DNA of 64,000 nucleotides from an uncultured Roseobacter sp. (lineage in GTDB: Bacteria > Pseudomonadota > Alphaproteobacteria > Rhodobacterales > Rhodobacteraceae), in the NCBI RefSeq assembly GCF_947488185.1, contig NZ_CANKYM010000006.1, positions 59,276 to 123,275 on the forward strand, given 5' to 3'. Below are positions 9,243 to 18,348 of this stretch, piece by piece. Made by a program: the position numbers and the translations under genes. How positions within the stretch are numbered: position 1 is the stretch's first letter; each line of letters begins with the position of its first letter. The notes under the pieces were generated by a model. The model worked only from the letters and a program-made list of their open reading frames with translations. It was not told the origin of the DNA and did no database searches.

Positions 9243-10216
9243 CTGCAATTCTTTCCATCCGCAACCTCACCGTCGAAATCCCCACACGGCACGGCATTCT
9301 GCACCCGGTCAGCGGCGTGTCTTACGACATCGGTGCAGGTGAGATCCTTGGGGTTGTGGGCGAATCCGGTGCGGGCAAATCCATGGCGGGCAATGCGGTG
9401 ATCGGGTTGTTGAACCCGCCTGCGCATATCGCTGAAGGTGAGATTTGGGTAAACGGCGCCCGGATTGATCACCTCACAGGTGATGCCATGCGCAGGCTCA
9501 GGGGCAAGGAGATCGGCATGGTGTTTCAGGACCCGCTGACCTCGCTGAACCCGCTCCTGCGGATTGGTGATCAGCTGACCGAAACCATGTTGGCGCATCT
9601 AGACATCAGCCGGGCCGAGGCCGATAGGCGGGCCGTCGCGGCGCTGGAAGAGGTGGGCATTCCGGGTGCGGCGGAACGTGTGGCCAGTTATCCGCATGAG
9701 TTCTCCGGCGGTATGCGCCAGCGGGTTGTGATCGCTCTTGCGCTCTGTGCCGAGCCTTCCCTCATCATCGCGGACGAACCGACGACGGCGCTGGATGTGT
9801 CCGTGCAAGCGCAGATTATCGCCCTGCTCAAGAAACTCTGCCGCGAACGAGGCACAGCCGTCATGCTGATCACGCATGATATGGGCGTCATTGCCGAAGC
9901 CGCCGACCGCGTGGCCGTCATGTATGCCGGGCAGCTGGCGGAACTTGGGCCGGTGCGCGATGTGCTGACAGCACCGCATCATCCCTACACCGACGGGCTG
10001 ATGGGTTCGACTCCGCTGGCCTCGCGCGGCAAGGACCGTTTGCACCAGATCCCCGGCGCGATGCCGCGTCTGGACGCGTTACCCGAAGGCTGTGCCTTTC
10101 ACCCGCGCTGTCCGCGTGTGCAGGACGCCTGTCGCATCTCCCCGGGTCCCCGGATCGAAGATGGGGCAGGTCGCGCAGCTTGTCTCTTCCCCATGACGCG
10201 GGAGGCCGTAGCCTGA
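9239..10216 (+). CDS. ABC transporter ATPase, DppD/OppD type
   Basis: 325 residues. Walker A GESGAGKS near residue 40, ABC signature FSGGMRQR near 155, Walker B LIIADEPTTALDV, and switch histidine in LLITHDMG. The C-terminal cysteine-bearing tail (EGCAFHPRCPRVQDAC) is specific to oligopeptide/dipeptide-type ATPases. It overlaps the cupin by 4 bp (ATGA) and the second ATPase by 1 bp. It powers the importer with its partner. Confidence 0.94.
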   Translation: MTAILSIRNLTVEIPTRHGILHPVSGVSYDIGAGEILGVVGESGAGKSMAGNAVIGLLNPPAHIAEGEIWVNGARIDHLTGDAMRRLRGKEIGMVFQDPLTSLNPLLRIGDQLTETMLAHLDISRAEADRRAVAALEEVGIPGAAERVASYPHEFSGGMRQRVVIALALCAEPSLIIADEPTTALDVSVQAQIIALLKKLCRERGTAVMLITHDMGVIAEAADRVAVMYAGQLAELGPVRDVLTAPHHPYTDGLMGSTPLASRGKDRLHQIPGAMPRLDALPEGCAFHPRCPRVQDACRISPGPRIEDGAGRAACLFPMTREAVA

Positions 10217-11178
10217 TGGCGCTTGTCGATGTTCGTAACCTGACCCGCATCTTTGACGTGTCGAAACCCTGGCTGAACCGTGTGGTGGAGCGGCGGGAGA
10301 AATCATATCTGACGGCCGTGTCGGACGTCAGTTTCGAGATTGCCGAACGCAGCGTCTACGCATTGGTTGGCGAGAGCGGATCGGGCAAGTCGACCATTGG
10401 CAAGATGCTGGTGGGGCTGCTCGGGCCAAGCTCGGGCGCCGTTGAAATCCGCGGCACCGACCTTGCACGCGAGAGCGATGTAGCGAAAATCGATGCCGTA
10501 CGCCGCGACATCCAGATGATTTTCCAGGACCCCTTTGCCTCGCTCAATCCGCGCTGGCGGGTGCGCGACATCATCGTGGAACCGGTGGCCGCACGGGGCG
10601 GCAATACCGACGGCATGGCCGAAAAGCTGCTGGAACAGGTGGGGCTTTCCGCCCGGGATGCGGGCAAATTTCCGCATGAGTTCTCCGGCGGCCAGCGGCA
10701 GCGTATCTGTATTGCTCGGGCCCTTGCCTCCGAGCCCAAGCTGATCGTCTGTGACGAGCCGACCTCGGCGCTGGATGTTTCCGTTCAGGCGCAGGTGCTG
10801 AACCTGATGAGCGATCTGAAGGACAGCTTTGGGCTGACCTATCTTTTCATCAGCCACGATCTGACCGTGGTGCAGCATATGGCCGACCGGATCGGCGTAC
10901 TCTATCTCGGCCGTCTGGTTGAAGAGGCGGACCCGGATGCGCTGTTTGACGATCCCAAACATCCCTACAGCCAGATGCTTCTGGCGGCGGCACCGCAGCT
11001 CGACAGCTTTGGCCGGGATGTCCCACCGCCCACAGGCGAAATCCCCGATCCAATCAACCCGCCAACAGGCTGTGCGTACCATCCGCGATGCCCTCTCGCC
11101 GCGGACATCTGCAGTCAGAAGCGCCCCGAGATGCGCGAAATACGCGGCGCGCGGGTGGCATGCCACATGGCCGAATAA
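10216..11178 (+). CDS. ABC transporter ATPase, DppF/OppF type
   Basis: 320 residues from ATG 10216, which shares a base with the stop of the preceding ATPase; a longer frame from 10180 would overlap it by 37 bases and is less likely. Walker A GESGSGKST, signature FSGGQRQR, Walker B LIVCDEPTSALDV, and the typical tail GCAYHPRCPLAADIC. It is the second nucleotide-binding subunit of the transporter. The CoA-transferase gene starts 10 bp later, so transport and the metabolic genes are likely one transcript. Confidence 0.94.
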   Translation: MALVDVRNLTRIFDVSKPWLNRVVERREKSYLTAVSDVSFEIAERSVYALVGESGSGKSTIGKMLVGLLGPSSGAVEIRGTDLARESDVAKIDAVRRDIQMIFQDPFASLNPRWRVRDIIVEPVAARGGNTDGMAEKLLEQVGLSARDAGKFPHEFSGGQRQRICIARALASEPKLIVCDEPTSALDVSVQAQVLNLMSDLKDSFGLTYLFISHDLTVVQHMADRIGVLYLGRLVEEADPDALFDDPKHPYSQMLLAAAPQLDSFGRDVPPPTGEIPDPINPPTGCAYHPRCPLAADICSQKRPEMREIRGARVACHMAE

Positions 11179-11187
11179 AGGTGTGTC

Positions 11188-12306
11188 ATGACGGGCCCGC
11201 TGGCAAGCTTGCAGGTCATCGAATTCTCAGGACTTGGTCCTGCGCCTCTGGCAGGCCAGTTGCTGGCTGATCTCGGCGCGGATGTCATCACGATCGACCG
11301 GAAATCCGCCCCGGCAGACCCCACCGACATCAACCGCCGCGGTAAACGCAGCGTTGCGCTGAACCTCAAATCCGCGGATGGCCTGGCGGTGGCGAAAGCC
11401 CTTCTCAGCCAGGCGGACATCCTGATCGAAGGGTTCAGACCCGGGGTGATGGAACGTCTGGGTCTGGGGCCGTCAGACTGCCCAGAGAGGCTTATCTACG
11501 GGCGCATGACGGGTTGGGGTCAGACGGGGCCATGGGCGGAAATCGCCGGGCACGACATCAACTATCTTGCCATGACGGGCGCCTTGCATGCCATTGGTCC
11601 TGCTGATCAGCCCCCCGTACCGCCGCTCAATCTGGTGGCGGATTTTGGCGGTGGCACGATGTTCCTGCTGCTGGGTATCTTGTCGGCTGTCATTGAACGC
11701 GGCGTCTCTGGCAAGGGACAGGTCGTGGACGCCGCCATGGTCGATGGAGTACCGGCGATGATGGGCTTGATACATGGCATGCTGGCGCGGGGCACCTGGC
11801 AGAACGCGCGCGGGGCGAACTGGCTCGATGGGGCGGCGCCGTTCTATCGGTGCTATGTCTGTGCCGATGGCAAATACATCTCGGTTGGCGCGCTGGAGCC
11901 GCAGTTCTTTGCCGAACTCGTGGCCAAGGCGGGGCTGCCCGTTCCGGACGGGGTGGCGCAAAACGATACGGCGCATTGGCCCGCGCAAAGCACCGTCTTT
12001 GCCGAGGTTTTCAAACGCAAGTCGCGCGATGAATGGATGGCATTCCTAGAAGGCAGCGACGCCTGCGCCGCACCGGTTCTCAATTTCTCCGAGGCAGCAG
12101 CACATCCCCAGAACGTCGCGCGGGACGTATTTTACGAGGAAGACGGCGTCACGCAGGCCAGTCCGGCGCCTCGTTTCAGCAGAACGCAGGCCACCAGACC
12201 GACAAGCCCGCGTGCCGTGGGTGGCGACACGGATGATATCCTCGGCGCCCTTGGGTACGACGCGAAAACACGCGCCCGGATGCGGGACGAGGGCGCGCTG
12301 ACATGA
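11188..12306 (+). CDS. CaiB/BaiF family CoA-transferase or alpha-methylacyl-CoA racemase-like
   Basis: 372 residues, class III CoA-transferase fold. The N-terminus (LQVIEFSGLGPAPLAGQLL) is closer to the alpha-methylacyl-CoA racemase branch than to formyl-CoA transferases. Residues in the places of the racemase catalytic set are visible: His in AGHDINYLA, Asp in QVVDAAMVDG and Glu in GALEPQF. It may transfer CoA to, or epimerise, a branched acyl group derived from the imported compound. It overlaps the FAD monooxygenase start by 4 bp. The subfamily assignment is moderate and the substrate unknown. Confidence 0.85.
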   Translation: MTGPLASLQVIEFSGLGPAPLAGQLLADLGADVITIDRKSAPADPTDINRRGKRSVALNLKSADGLAVAKALLSQADILIEGFRPGVMERLGLGPSDCPERLIYGRMTGWGQTGPWAEIAGHDINYLAMTGALHAIGPADQPPVPPLNLVADFGGGTMFLLLGILSAVIERGVSGKGQVVDAAMVDGVPAMMGLIHGMLARGTWQNARGANWLDGAAPFYRCYVCADGKYISVGALEPQFFAELVAKAGLPVPDGVAQNDTAHWPAQSTVFAEVFKRKSRDEWMAFLEGSDACAAPVLNFSEAAAHPQNVARDVFYEEDGVTQASPAPRFSRTQATRPTSPRAVGGDTDDILGALGYDAKTRARMRDEGALT

Positions 12307-13544
12307 CCGTCGCGATTGCTGGTGCGGGTATTGCGGGACTGACCCTTGGGCTGACGCTGCACCAGATCGGCGTGCCCTTTCGGATTTACGAGGCCGTGCG
12401 GCGCCTCAAGCCCATGGGTGTCGGGATCAACCTCCAACCCAATGCGGTGCGGGAATTGATCGATCTGGGGCTGGAAGATGATCTGGCGCGGATTGGTGTC
12501 GCCACACAAAGCCTTGGATTTTATAGCAAAACCGGTCGAGAGATCTGGACCGAGCCAAGGGGCACCGCCGCCGGGTACCATTGGCCGCAGTTTTCGGTGC
12601 ACCGGGGTCACCTGCAGATGCTCCTTTATTACACGCTTGTCGCGCGCGCAGGGATCGATTGCGTTGTGACCGGTCATCGCGCCACGGGCTTTTCGGCGGC
12701 GCGGTTGCATATGGAAACGGTCGACGGGCCAGTTGCCACCAAGGCCCGGCTGATCGTCGCGGCGGATGGCATTCACTCGGCGCTTCGGCACCAGATGTAC
12801 CCAGTGGAAGGTCCGCCGATCTGGGGCGGGGCGGTGCTCTGGCGCGGCACGACACAGGCGGGGCCCTTTCTGGGCGGTGCCGACATGATCTTGGCCGGCC
12901 ATGACAGCCAGCGCTTCGTTGCTTATCCAATCACGTCGCCGACCCCCGATACCGGCCAGGCGACGATCAACTGGATTGCGGAGCTGCGGATTGATCCGGC
13001 ACAAGGATGGCGCAAAGAAGACTGGAACCGGCAGGCAAATCTTGCGGAGTTCTTGCCCGCTTTCGAGGCGTGGCGTTTCGAATGGCTGGATGTCCCCGCC
13101 CTGATCAGGGGCGCGGAAGCGGTCTACGAATACCCTATGGTGGACCTTGACCCGGTCGATCGCTGGACCCTGGGGCCTGTCACCCTGATGGGTGATGCCG
13201 CGCACCCGACCTATCCGGTCGGCTCCAATGGCGCGAGCCAGGCGATCATTGACGCGCGCACCTTGGGGGCCTGTCTCAAGGAACATGGCGTTGCCGAAAA
13301 GGCGCTCCTTGCCTATGAGGCTGCGATACGCCCCCGCACCACAGGTGTCACATTGGCCAATCGGGGCGCAGGGCCGGATGCGATCCTGCAGCTGGTAGAG
13401 GACCGGTGCGGCGGAGAGTTTGACGATATCGAAACAGTGGTCCCCCGCGCCGAGCTTGCGGCACATTCTGCCAAGTACAAATCGCTGGCCGGGTTTGATG
13501 TGGCCGCATTGAATGCGCAGCCGCCGCTGATTGGCCCGGTCTGA
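12303..13544 (+). CDS. FAD-dependent monooxygenase (aromatic hydroxylase-like)
   Basis: 413 residues. Seen: the dinucleotide-binding GAGIAGLTLGL at the N-terminus, and VTLMGDAAHPTYPVGSNGAS, the second FAD/NAD(P)H motif of class A flavoprotein monooxygenases such as salicylate or 3-hydroxybenzoate hydroxylases. These enzymes use NAD(P)H and O2 to hydroxylate aromatic or N-heterocyclic acids. It is the last gene of the plus-strand cluster and converges with the hydrolase gene 13 bp away. The neighbours do not include ring-cleavage genes, so an aromatic substrate is not established. Confidence 0.88.
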   Translation: MTVAIAGAGIAGLTLGLTLHQIGVPFRIYEAVRRLKPMGVGINLQPNAVRELIDLGLEDDLARIGVATQSLGFYSKTGREIWTEPRGTAAGYHWPQFSVHRGHLQMLLYYTLVARAGIDCVVTGHRATGFSAARLHMETVDGPVATKARLIVAADGIHSALRHQMYPVEGPPIWGGAVLWRGTTQAGPFLGGADMILAGHDSQRFVAYPITSPTPDTGQATINWIAELRIDPAQGWRKEDWNRQANLAEFLPAFEAWRFEWLDVPALIRGAEAVYEYPMVDLDPVDRWTLGPVTLMGDAAHPTYPVGSNGASQAIIDARTLGACLKEHGVAEKALLAYEAAIRPRTTGVTLANRGAGPDAILQLVEDRCGGEFDDIETVVPRAELAAHSAKYKSLAGFDVAALNAQPPLIGPV

Positions 13545-13557
13545 TCCTGCTGGTCGC

Positions 13558-14310
13558 CTAGCGGTACCACTCCGGCGCCTTTTTCAAGCCAGGCCATTGC
13601 ACAGGGCAGTGACCATAGATCACCATCGCCTTGGTCTCTTCGGCAATCCGCATCAGCCGCGCACCGCTTTCGATGGCGCGCGCCGCGTCCCAGGCGCCTT
13701 CAAAACCCTCGTCGATTTCTGCCGGGCGGCTGATGGCGTCAGACGTCAGCAAAACCGCGCCTGTCTTTGGCAAATCGACGAGGAAAGCCAGTTGCCCCGG
13801 GGTGTGGCCGGGCACCAGATAGGCATGAAACCCCGGCCCAATTTCCGTATCACCGCTCAACTCGATGTAGTCGCGCTCTGGCCACTCAATGACCTGTTTC
13901 CCGGCCCAGTAGAGCGGGCGGGGCAGGGCCCGTTCCGCTGCGGCGATGACAAGGGGCACGCCCGGAAAACCGTGCAGAAAGCCGATGTGATCAATATGCG
14001 TATGGCTCTGGATCATCAGCGTGATGTCGGCAGGATCAGTGCCCGTCAACGCCACTTGGTCAGGCGCAAGATTGTCAGGTGTGATCGACAAAACGCGACC
14101 AAAACCGGTCAAATCATCCTCGATGCTCGCGGTCTCGGCATCATCCGCATATTTCGCCGGAAAACCGGTATCGATCAGCACAGTCTCATCCGCATCTGTC
14201 TTGATAAGATACCCACAAATCCCGATGATCCGTCCGTTGGCATGCACCTGGAACAGCCCGTAATCCAACACGAACATGCGCAGCGGCCGACCTTTTAGAA
14301 GGGGAGGCAT
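13558..14310 (-). CDS. Metallo-beta-lactamase-fold hydrolase (N-acyl homoserine lactonase-like)
   Basis: 250 residues. The metal-binding motif SHTHIDHIGF is clear, with later histidines in LVPGHTPGQL and YGHCPVQWPG. The order and size resemble the AttM/AiiA lactonase-like branch of the superfamily, but many members hydrolyse other lactones or esters. The first codons (MPPLLKGRPLR) are uncertain; an ATG 11 codons in (MFVLDYG) also fits. The gene is on the opposite strand to the cluster before it and may be separately controlled. Function beyond hydrolase is not assignable. Confidence 0.8.
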   Translation of the reverse strand: MPPLLKGRPLRMFVLDYGLFQVHANGRIIGICGYLIKTDADETVLIDTGFPAKYADDAETASIEDDLTGFGRVLSITPDNLAPDQVALTGTDPADITLMIQSHTHIDHIGFLHGFPGVPLVIAAAERALPRPLYWAGKQVIEWPERDYIELSGDTEIGPGFHAYLVPGHTPGQLAFLVDLPKTGAVLLTSDAISRPAEIDEGFEGAWDAARAIESGARLMRIAEETKAMVIYGHCPVQWPGLKKAPEWYR

Positions 14311-14380
14311 ATGCTTTGACTACCCTTCTATCCACCTGTTTAGATGCCCAGCCCGGACAGATGACCACGCCACAACCAAA

Positions 14381-14953
14381 TCACCTCAATCCGTTGACCG
14401 CCACGAAGCGCGCAAGATCGAGGATGATCTGTCCCCGTGCGGCGGCAATGGCCTGGGGACCGCCCGCCGGATCAAAGGCGACCGCCAGATCGAACACTCC
14501 GGACCGTTCGCGCCTGCCGTCAGTGACCGCGACGAAGTATTGGCCGGTTGCCACAAACTGCCCCGCATCATTTGCGACAAGGCTTTCAAACCGCAGTTCC
14601 AGCCGCACATCCGGAAAGCTCTCGAATGGCCAGGGTGCCGAGGCCACGCGCGCGCCGCTCAGACGCGCAAGATGCCGGGCAAGTTCGAGAGCCACGGCCC
14701 GCTCCGGCGTGTCTGCCCAGAGAACAGCTCCGTCGCTCGTCACTCGTCCATCCAGACCCTGCAGCGAAATCTCATCCGAGGCAGCATATGCAGGCAATGA
14801 GATCTCGCGGATTTCCACCGCGCGGAACGCAATGCGTTGACGATCCGCCGCCTCGGGGCTTGGAACGATGTATCTGTCGGGGGCAGCCCCGCAGGCCGCA
14901 AGGGCGCCCAGGACACAAAGGGCCCAAATTGGTCGTTTCATCTTCATGTTCAT
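14381..14953 (-). CDS. ABC-type transport auxiliary lipoprotein (PqiC-like)
   Basis: 190 residues. A signal peptide ending in the lipobox LAAC (ALCVLGALAACGAAPD) predicts a lipid-anchored periplasmic protein. The rest fits the PqiC/YmbA family that works with MCE proteins in moving lipids between membranes. ATG 14953 overlaps the stop of the upstream MCE gene (ATGA); the ATG two codons later sits at better spacing from AGGGG and may be used instead. Last gene of a four-gene minus-strand operon. Confidence 0.82.
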   Translation of the reverse strand: MNMKMKRPIWALCVLGALAACGAAPDRYIVPSPEAADRQRIAFRAVEIREISLPAYAASDEISLQGLDGRVTSDGAVLWADTPERAVALELARHLARLSGARVASAPWPFESFPDVRLELRFESLVANDAGQFVATGQYFVAVTDGRRERSGVFDLAVAFDPAGGPQAIAAARGQIILDLARFVAVNGLR

Positions 14954-17034
14954 CGTCCCCTGATCAATGCGCTGGGATTGCGCTCTAGCAGCCGTGCAAG
15001 CGAGGTGAGCGCATCGGCAGCCTGAGAGATATCGCGCAGCGCGGCCTGTGCATCACGGCTGATGACATCGCCTTTGTTGTATCCTTCGATGGTGCGACTG
15101 GCCTGATCAAAGACTTCCGTGATCCGTTCAACAAGCGCGGGCAGGTCCCTGCTCGACAAGGCAACCGCGTCCGCCGCTTCGCGGGCCGAGGACAGGGTGG
15201 CATTCACATTGCGCACGGCCCCACCTTCGCGCAATTCGGCCAGCGTTGCATTGAGTTCGTCCAGCGCCGCGCCGAGCGACGCCGGCAAATCCTGCGCGGC
15301 GGATGTACTGAGAATAGCATCCGCAGAACCAAGAAGTTCGGTCAGCTGTTCAGTCAGTTCCTCCAGCGGCATTGCTTCCGCTTTCGCCGCCACGCTGCTC
15401 AGATTGTCGATCAATTCCGGCACGCCCACGACGGAGGCATTGACCGATCCCGCCGCTTCAGTCGCGGCGTCAATGGCCGCCACGACGCGCTCCACAGCCT
15501 GACCTTCTTCGATCTGGGCAAGGATCGCCTCAATTCTGCTCAGGGCTGCATTGAGCGTCACAGGGATGTTCTGCACATCTTCCGAGGCGACAATCCCGCG
15601 CATGTCCCCCAGCAGCGCGCGCACCTCCTGCGGCGTTTCGCGCAGGGCCTCACTGGACACAAACGCCTCGGCACTTTGCATGAACCCGATCGCGCTGTTG
15701 AGCAGCTCTTCGATCGGCAGGCTGTTGATACGTGTGAACACGCCCTCAACTGTGGCCGTAGCATCGGATATTTCGCTGTCCGTCGACGGCAACGTGGCGA
15801 TTTCGTCAGGCGACACGATGATCGCGGCGGGCTCGGGCTCTTCCACCTCGACCAGTTCCACCTTGAGGCCGCCGGTGAGCAGGCTGCCCGTGGCAAGACG
15901 GGCCCGCAGACCTTCGCCGACACGGGTACTTAGAAAATCAAGAGCACGCTCCGGGTTGATCTCTCCCTGCAGCCCCAACCGTGCCGGCTGTATACCGATC
16001 ACCACATCCAGACGCACCCGGTTGTCCCCGAAGGCATCCGCATCCACGATGCCTGACAGGCTTTCAACAGAACCGATACGCAGACCGCTCCACTCCACCG
16101 GCGCACCGATGGCCAGACCGGAGATATTCTCGTCAAAGATGACCCGCAGTTCGAGCCGTTCGGTTTCGGAGGCATTGAACACGCTGTTGCGCGCACTGAT
16201 CTGATCAGGGTAGACCTCGAACACGGTGCCATCAGAGACGCGCCCGCCGCCCGAGACAAATGTATCGAAAGTCAGTCCGCCGCCGACCAGCGACGCAATG
16301 GAGGAGAAGTCCACCTCCGCCCCAGCCGGTCCCAGCGAGACGCTGAACCCGGAGGTGTCCCAAAACCGCGTGGCGCGGGTGATCAACCGACCGTGTGGTT
16401 CGTAAATGATAGCCTCGGCAATGGCGAAACTACCCTCTCGGGAAATCCGAGCCGGGCCAACGCGACCCACTTCGATGCCCCGAAAAAGGATGGGCGCATT
16501 GTCGGTCAGCGATCCGCCAGGTGTGGTGCGCAGAGCAAGCTGCAACCCATCCTTGCCGGGTTGAAAGAGCGGCGCGGTTTCAAGACCCTTGAACTGGGTC
16601 CGTGTCGGGCCCACTTCGCTGTCCCACGATCCTTCGATGAAAATACCACTCAAGACCGTGTCGAGACCTGAGACGCCCTGCACCGACAGCTCGGGCCGGA
16701 CCACCCAGAAAGACGCGCCGGCATCAACAAACTCTGCGATTTCCTTTTCGAGCCGGATTTGGGCGATCACCCCGTCCAGACCTTCGGCAAAGCTCATGGT
16801 TTCCACAACGCCGACCGTCACGTCGCGAAACCTCAATTCCGTCTGACCGGAAGCGATACCTGCGCCATTCTCGAACTGCACAGCAATCAAAGGTCCCCGG
16901 TCATTGTAGGACTGCCAGGCAACGGCCAAGGCGATGACCAGGGCGATCAGCGGAATGACCCAGACGATGGAAGCGCGGCCCAGAAAACTCTCGCGTGCGG
17001 GATCAATCGGCACGGGGGCAGGTGCATCATTCAT
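14950..17034 (-). CDS. MCE (MlaD) domain lipid transport protein, PqiB-like
   Basis: 694 residues. One membrane anchor (about residues 23-42, IVWVIPLIALVIALAVAW), then consecutive MCE domains starting with LIAVQFENGAGIASGQTELRF and repeated with variants such as LRTTPGGSLTDNAPILFRGIEVG and LRVIFDENISGLAIGAPV. The last 200 residues are helical and Ala/Glu-rich, probably coiled. PqiB forms a periplasm-spanning tube of stacked MCE rings; E. coli PqiB is about 546 residues, so this one has a longer tail. Its partners are the PqiA halves upstream and the lipoprotein downstream, all overlapping. Confidence 0.88.
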   Translation of the reverse strand: MNDAPAPVPIDPARESFLGRASIVWVIPLIALVIALAVAWQSYNDRGPLIAVQFENGAGIASGQTELRFRDVTVGVVETMSFAEGLDGVIAQIRLEKEIAEFVDAGASFWVVRPELSVQGVSGLDTVLSGIFIEGSWDSEVGPTRTQFKGLETAPLFQPGKDGLQLALRTTPGGSLTDNAPILFRGIEVGRVGPARISREGSFAIAEAIIYEPHGRLITRATRFWDTSGFSVSLGPAGAEVDFSSIASLVGGGLTFDTFVSGGGRVSDGTVFEVYPDQISARNSVFNASETERLELRVIFDENISGLAIGAPVEWSGLRIGSVESLSGIVDADAFGDNRVRLDVVIGIQPARLGLQGEINPERALDFLSTRVGEGLRARLATGSLLTGGLKVELVEVEEPEPAAIIVSPDEIATLPSTDSEISDATATVEGVFTRINSLPIEELLNSAIGFMQSAEAFVSSEALRETPQEVRALLGDMRGIVASEDVQNIPVTLNAALSRIEAILAQIEEGQAVERVVAAIDAATEAAGSVNASVVGVPELIDNLSSVAAKAEAMPLEELTEQLTELLGSADAILSTSAAQDLPASLGAALDELNATLAELREGGAVRNVNATLSSAREAADAVALSSRDLPALVERITEVFDQASRTIEGYNKGDVISRDAQAALRDISQAADALTSLARLLERNPSALIRGR

Positions 17035-17678
17035 TCTTGTTTTTGTCCTTTGCCCTGCTGCTGCGCATCCCAGATCATGCGGCTGTCAAACGCCTGTGCC
17101 GAGAGCATAGTGAAAATGACAGAGAGCGCAAAAAAAAGGCTGGCGAGACCGGGATTGATGGCGACCAGAACCTTGAGTTGCACCAGGGACGACAGGATCG
17201 CAACCACGAAGATATCAATCATCGACCACCGCCCAATGTACTCCACCACTTCATAGAGCAGCTGGCGCTGGTTTTGCGAAACGGTCGAGGGCCGCGTGAC
17301 AGAAATTGCGAGGAAAGCAATCGCCATGAACTTGGCCAGAGGGATGACCACGCTGGCGATCAGAATGATCGCGGCGACGCCGATGCTGCCGTGGTGCATC
17401 AATTCGATGGCACCCCCGACGATGGTGTCCTCCTGCACGTGAAACAGCGTGCGGGTGCGTAGCATCGGGTAAATGTTGGCGGGGATGTAGCACATGAACC
17501 CGATGATCCACAGCGCCCAGACCCGTTGCAGGCTTTTCAGATCGCGCTGCACCAGTTTGTGCCCGCACCGCGCACAGGTCTGCACCCCCTGCGGCCAGAC
17601 CTGAAGACATCGGGTACAGGCGACGACCCCAAGATCGCGGGCGCTTATGACTTCGCGGGTTTGCTCAGCGCGTTCCAT
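17031..17678 (-). CDS. Paraquat-inducible protein A family, second half-type subunit
   Basis: 215 residues from ATG 17678; a GTG at 17693 is possible but adds only five residues. An N-terminal cysteine cluster (CTRCLQVW and CARCGHKL) resembles a zinc ribbon, followed by four likely membrane helices (FMCYIPANIYPMLRTRTL is the conserved PqiA segment). E. coli PqiA is one protein with two such modules; here the modules are separate genes overlapping by 34 bp. It probably anchors the MCE protein in the inner membrane. It overlaps the MCE gene by 4 bp. Confidence 0.85.
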   Translation of the reverse strand: MERAEQTREVISARDLGVVACTRCLQVWPQGVQTCARCGHKLVQRDLKSLQRVWALWIIGFMCYIPANIYPMLRTRTLFHVQEDTIVGGAIELMHHGSIGVAAIILIASVVIPLAKFMAIAFLAISVTRPSTVSQNQRQLLYEVVEYIGRWSMIDIFVVAILSSLVQLKVLVAINPGLASLFFALSVIFTMLSAQAFDSRMIWDAQQQGKGQKQE

Positions 17679-18283
17679 ACCGACCACCTGCACAAGAAAT
17701 TATCCTGAACCACCACAAGCACGACCAGAATCGCGAACATCCAGAAGGCCGGTCCAAAGCTTACATCGGCCAGATCGCTGACCTTGACCAGAGCCACCGC
17801 ACAGCCGATGGCGAAAATTTCCGCCATGGACCAGGGCCGCAGCGCCTCGGCCAGACGGAAAGCCTGTGCCGCCTGTGGGGCAGGGGGCCTGTCCATGACG
17901 ATCGGCACCAGCACGTAGAGAGACAGCAACACACGCGCCAAGGGTACGAAGATGATCAGCGCCGCCGTTGCCAGCGACAGCACAACCAGCGGCCCATCGC
18001 TGAAGGCAAGGGCGGCATCGAGGATCGACACCGAATTATGCGCGCCCGCCACGGCAATCGACAGGAACGGAAAGATCGCAGCCGCCGTGATCAGGATCAC
18101 GATCGCCACCGAGAGGGCAATGATCTGCAGGCCCGCCTTGCGCCGCGGCATGATCAGCACCGTATGGCACCGGTAGCACACCGCCCTCTCACCATGCCCC
18201 GGACGGGCAAGCGTGTAGGCTGCATCGCAATGGGGGCAGACAATTAAATCGTTGCGGGGAATCGGCGCGGCAGGGGCGGTCAT
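17645..18283 (-). CDS. Paraquat-inducible protein A family, first half-type subunit
   Basis: 212 residues. Begins with a zinc-ribbon-like pair (CPHCDAAYTL and CYRCHTVL), then four hydrophobic helices with AAAIFPFLSIAVAG in the PqiA-conserved position. It is the 5'-most gene of the pqi-like operon and overlaps the next PqiA-type gene. Together the two equal one full-length PqiA. Its role is inferred from family and operon: inner-membrane partner of the PqiB-like lipid conduit. Confidence 0.85.
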   Translation of the reverse strand: MTAPAAPIPRNDLIVCPHCDAAYTLARPGHGERAVCYRCHTVLIMPRRKAGLQIIALSVAIVILITAAAIFPFLSIAVAGAHNSVSILDAALAFSDGPLVVLSLATAALIIFVPLARVLLSLYVLVPIVMDRPPAPQAAQAFRLAEALRPWSMAEIFAIGCAVALVKVSDLADVSFGPAFWMFAILVVLVVVQDNFLCRWSVWNALSKPAKS

Positions 18284-18348
18284 GATCTGAATTTACACGC
18301 TTTTTCCACAAAGACATATGCCGCAAAGAGCTTCTGCCAAGGGTGGTG

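Noticed and set aside
13531..14298. 255-codon plus-strand frame opposite the metallo-hydrolase
   Set aside because: The minus strand carries the H-x-H-x-D-H motif and a full domain; the plus frame has none.
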